Assembly: GCA_028293775.1 (NCBI GenBank)
Contig: JAQGOD010000208.1
Span: 1-8,282, forward strand
DNA length: 8,282 nt
Source: Gammaproteobacteria bacterium
Lineage (GTDB): Bacteria > Pseudomonadota > Gammaproteobacteria > Steroidobacterales > Steroidobacteraceae
Direction of reading: 5' to 3'
This document shows, piece after piece, positions 6,148-8,282 of this stretch. The translations under genes and the position numbers were made by a program. The notes under the pieces are model-generated. The model was not told the DNA's origin, made no database searches, and saw only the letters and a list, made by a program, of their open reading frames with translations. The first letter of the stretch is position 1. Every line of letters starts with the position of its first letter.

Positions 6148-8022
6148 ATGTCGGGCGAACGAATTTCTCGTACGCGTCTGGCGCCGATGGCGATCGCAGC
6201 GCTCGGCGTCGTGTTCGGCGATATTGGTACGAGTCCCCTCTATGCCATGTCCGCGTGCTTCACCGGACCTGGAATTGCCGTGACGCCGGCACATGTGCTG
6301 GGCGTGTTGTCGTTGATCTTCTGGTCGCTGGTTCTCGTCATCTTGCTGAAGTACGTCACCGTGGTGCTCAACGCCGACAACAAGGGGGAGGGCGGGGTAC
6401 TGGCCTTGACCGCGTTGGTGATCAACACCGCGCGCGAGAGTCCGCGACGCAAGTGGTATGCCACGTTGGGCATCCTCGGCGCGTCGCTCTTCTTTGCGGA
6501 TGGCGCCATCACGCCGACCATCACGGTGCTGAGCGCGGTTGAAGGCCTGCAAGTGGCAGCGCCTACTGCGCACATTCCGACCGTGCCCATCGCGATCGCC
6601 GTATTGATTGGATTCTTTCTCATTCAGCGTCACGGCACGGGCTCCGTCGGCAAGGTGTTCGGGCCGATCATGCTGGGTTGGTTCTTGATCCTGACGGTGA
6701 TGGGTTTGAGTTGGATCGTGCGCGAGCCGCGCGTATTTTTGGCTCTCGATCCGTCGCGCGCTTTGCGAATGTTGTCTGAACACCAGATCGGGTCGCTTGC
6801 CGTGTTAGCCGGCGTCTTTCTGACGGTCACCGGCGGCGAGGCGTTATACGCCGACATGGGTCACTTTGGAAAAGCGCCTATTCGGCTTGGTTGGATATGC
6901 ATCGTCATGCCGGCGTTGGTGCTGAATTATTTCGGGCAGGGCGCGATGCTGATTGAAAATCCGGCCGCCATCAGCAATCCATTTTATTTGATGGCGCCGG
7001 AATGGGCCGTGTTGCCGCTGGTCGTGATCGCGACCGCCGCATCGGTAATAGCGTCGCAAGCCGTGATCTCGGGAGTGTTTTCCGTGACCACTCAGGCGGT
7101 CAGCCTGGGGTTATTGCCACGATTGCGCGTAGAGCATTCCTCGGCTGAGCACGCCGGTCAGATCTATGTGCCCACCATGAATTGGATCCTCATGGTGGCT
7201 GCGCTTGCGCTGGTCATCGGATTCGGCAGCTCGGCGGCCCTTGCCGGAGCCTATGGCCTGGCCGTATCGGGCGCGATGACCATCGTGACCCCGCTGACCT
7301 TGAGTCTCATCAAGTCGCGGACCGGCAAGGAAAGCCGTCTGCTGCGTACCGGCCTGTCTTTGCTGTTCGTCGTGGACATCGCCTTCCTGCTCGCCAATCT
7401 GACCAAGCTCGAAGACGGGGGTTGGTTGCCGTTGGCATCCGGATTGATCATTTTTTGGCTGATGCAAACATGGCAGAGCGGCCGCGCCTCGGTCATGGCA
7501 CGGCTGTTGCGTGAACAAAAACCGGTGCGCGATTTTATCGAGGACCTGAAGCGTGATCCGCCGGTGCGGGTGGCGGGTACTTCAATTTTCATGGATGCCA
7601 AGGCTTCGGGTATACCGCGCGCTTTGCTCAACAACATCAAATTCAATCACGTCATGCACGAACGAGTGGTTCTGTTGACCGTGGTAACTCGCGAAGTGCC
7701 GCGCGTGAGCACGGCCAAGCGCTTGACTGTCACCCCTGTCTGCGAGGGTATCGTCAGGGTGGTGGCTCAGGTGGGATTCATGGAGAAGCCGAACATTACG
7801 GCGATCCTGCGGGAGGCGGAAAGCCATGGGGTCCCTTACGAACCTGAGGCAACGACGTACTTTTTGAGCCGCGAAGAGCTGCTTCCGGGCCGCCGTTCCG
7901 ATCTATCGCCCTTGCGGCGCAAAGCATTCATGCAGATGGCTCGGGGGGCGCAGATCATTGCCGACTACTATGGATTGCCCCCGAATCGAGTCGTCGAAAT
8001 CGGCACCCGATTGGAAATCTAG
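6148..8022 (+). CDS. kup: Low-affinity potassium uptake protein Kup (K+/H+ symporter)
   Basis: The 624-residue protein matches the KUP/HAK/KT family along its length (E. coli Kup is 622). GVVFGDIGTSPLYA (residues 20-33) lies in the first helix, followed by ADNKGEGG (76-83), FFADGAITPTITVLSAVEG (115-133) and VTGGEALYADMGHFG. About twelve hydrophobic helices fill the first 430 residues. A cytoplasmic C-terminal domain ends in LPPNRVVEIGTRLEI, close to the E. coli terminus. Kup takes up K+ with protons and in E. coli matters most at low pH. The ATG at 6148 has only a weak GGA about six bases upstream. The 17 bases between the terminator and the start leave no room for a full promoter, so transcription must begin within or before the tRNA region or pass the terminator. 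Its stop abuts the rpiA stop. Confidence 0.97.
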   Translation: MSGERISRTRLAPMAIAALGVVFGDIGTSPLYAMSACFTGPGIAVTPAHVLGVLSLIFWSLVLVILLKYVTVVLNADNKGEGGVLALTALVINTARESPRRKWYATLGILGASLFFADGAITPTITVLSAVEGLQVAAPTAHIPTVPIAIAVLIGFFLIQRHGTGSVGKVFGPIMLGWFLILTVMGLSWIVREPRVFLALDPSRALRMLSEHQIGSLAVLAGVFLTVTGGEALYADMGHFGKAPIRLGWICIVMPALVLNYFGQGAMLIENPAAISNPFYLMAPEWAVLPLVVIATAASVIASQAVISGVFSVTTQAVSLGLLPRLRVEHSSAEHAGQIYVPTMNWILMVAALALVIGFGSSAALAGAYGLAVSGAMTIVTPLTLSLIKSRTGKESRLLRTGLSLLFVVDIAFLLANLTKLEDGGWLPLASGLIIFWLMQTWQSGRASVMARLLREQKPVRDFIEDLKRDPPVRVAGTSIFMDAKASGIPRALLNNIKFNHVMHERVVLLTVVTREVPRVSTAKRLTVTPVCEGIVRVVAQVGFMEKPNITAILREAESHGVPYEPEATTYFLSREELLPGRRSDLSPLRRKAFMQMARGAQIIADYYGLPPNRVVEIGTRLEI

Positions 8023-8282
8023 CTAGCGAGCGGCTCGGTCCTCGAGGTCGAGAATTCTAACGCCGGAATCTCCCGCTACGATGAGCACATCGGCGCCGCG
8101 CCAGGCGAATAGTCCTACAGTTACGACACCCGCAATTTGATTCAACGCCGATTCCAACCCCTTGGGGTCGGTGATCTTCAAATTGTGCACGTCCAAAATG
8201 GGATTGCCATTGTCCGTGGTAACTCCTTCACGCCAAACCGGCTGCCCTCCGAGCTTGACGATTTGTCGCGCGACATAGGAGC
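8023..8282 (-). CDS. rpiA: Ribose-5-phosphate isomerase A, C-terminal part (cut by window edge)
   Basis: The last 85 residues are visible; the start lies beyond 8282. The stretch [20 protein letters not shown] followed by [20 protein letters not shown], then [20 protein letters not shown], is the diagnostic C-terminus of RpiA, which interconverts ribose 5-phosphate and ribulose 5-phosphate. It acts on the same metabolite as Rpe encoded about 4.5 kb away. The end [10 protein letters not shown] is slightly longer than I expect for the family but ordinary. It faces kup, with the two stop codons directly adjacent inside CTAGCTAG. Confidence 0.93.
   Translation of the reverse strand, partial: SYVARQIVKLGGQPVWREGVTTDNGNPILDVHNLKITDPKGLESALNQIAGVVTVGLFAWRGADVLIVAGDSGVRILDLEDRAAR

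Noticed and set aside
6067..6783. A 238-codon minus-strand open frame antisense to kup, ending in GGLGFEPR
   Set aside because: The GGLGFEPR end is the well-known spurious translation of the antisense T-arm of a tRNA. The rest is low-complexity Arg/His/Gln-rich shadow of kup with no family resemblance.

Overview
This window looks like core chromosome from a gammaproteobacterium. The CRP has an E. coli-type recognition helix, DjlA is the membrane-anchored TerB/J-domain form, rplM-rpsI is a two-gene unit, and ubiquinone hydroxylation uses a di-iron Coq7 rather than the UbiF of enterics. GC content is high by eye (not computed). The coq7/crp neighbourhood next to rplM-rpsI resembles what I recall of Xanthomonadales-like lineages; this placement is from memory and tentative. 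There are ten protein genes (two cut by the window edges) and one tRNA. No insertion sequence, integrase, CRISPR array, toxin-antitoxin pair or defence gene was seen, and no gene-free stretch exceeds 300 bp.

Layout. 1-243 (minus) is the start of a YihY/BrkB membrane protein. 292-1110 (plus) is a cobalamin-binding-protein homologue without a signal peptide; its 3' end overlaps the end of purC (1077-1976, minus) by 34 bp. A 73-bp divergent gap carries a good purC promoter and leads to djlA (2050-2823) and rpe (2829-3506), which are 5 bp apart. rpe meets crp (3512-4273, minus) tail to tail, and the crp terminator lies inside the last codons of rpe. coq7 (4389-5027, minus) is upstream of crp and appears to have a leaderless promoter. 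Divergent from it are rplM (5140-5568), rpsI (5582-5980), tRNA-Gln(CUG) (6025-6098), an intrinsic terminator (6102-6130) and kup (6148-8022). Partial rpiA (8023-8282, minus) faces kup with directly abutting stop codons.

Functions. The genes are mostly housekeeping: purine synthesis (purC), pentose phosphate interconversion (rpe, rpiA), ubiquinone synthesis (coq7), translation (rplM, rpsI, tRNA-Gln), potassium uptake (kup), membrane-linked co-chaperone activity (djlA) and global cAMP-type regulation (crp).

Most unusual points. (1) The CRP homologue is about 40 residues longer than E. coli CRP and ends in twelve consecutive Asp/Glu residues. (2) An intrinsic terminator lies only 17 nt before kup, and part of it is complementary to a 10-nt sequence just after rpsI, so the transcript could fold in two mutually exclusive ways. 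(3) coq7 has two overlapping perfect TATAAT boxes placed so that transcription would begin at or within a few bases of the start codon. I did not find a convincing novel multi-gene system here.
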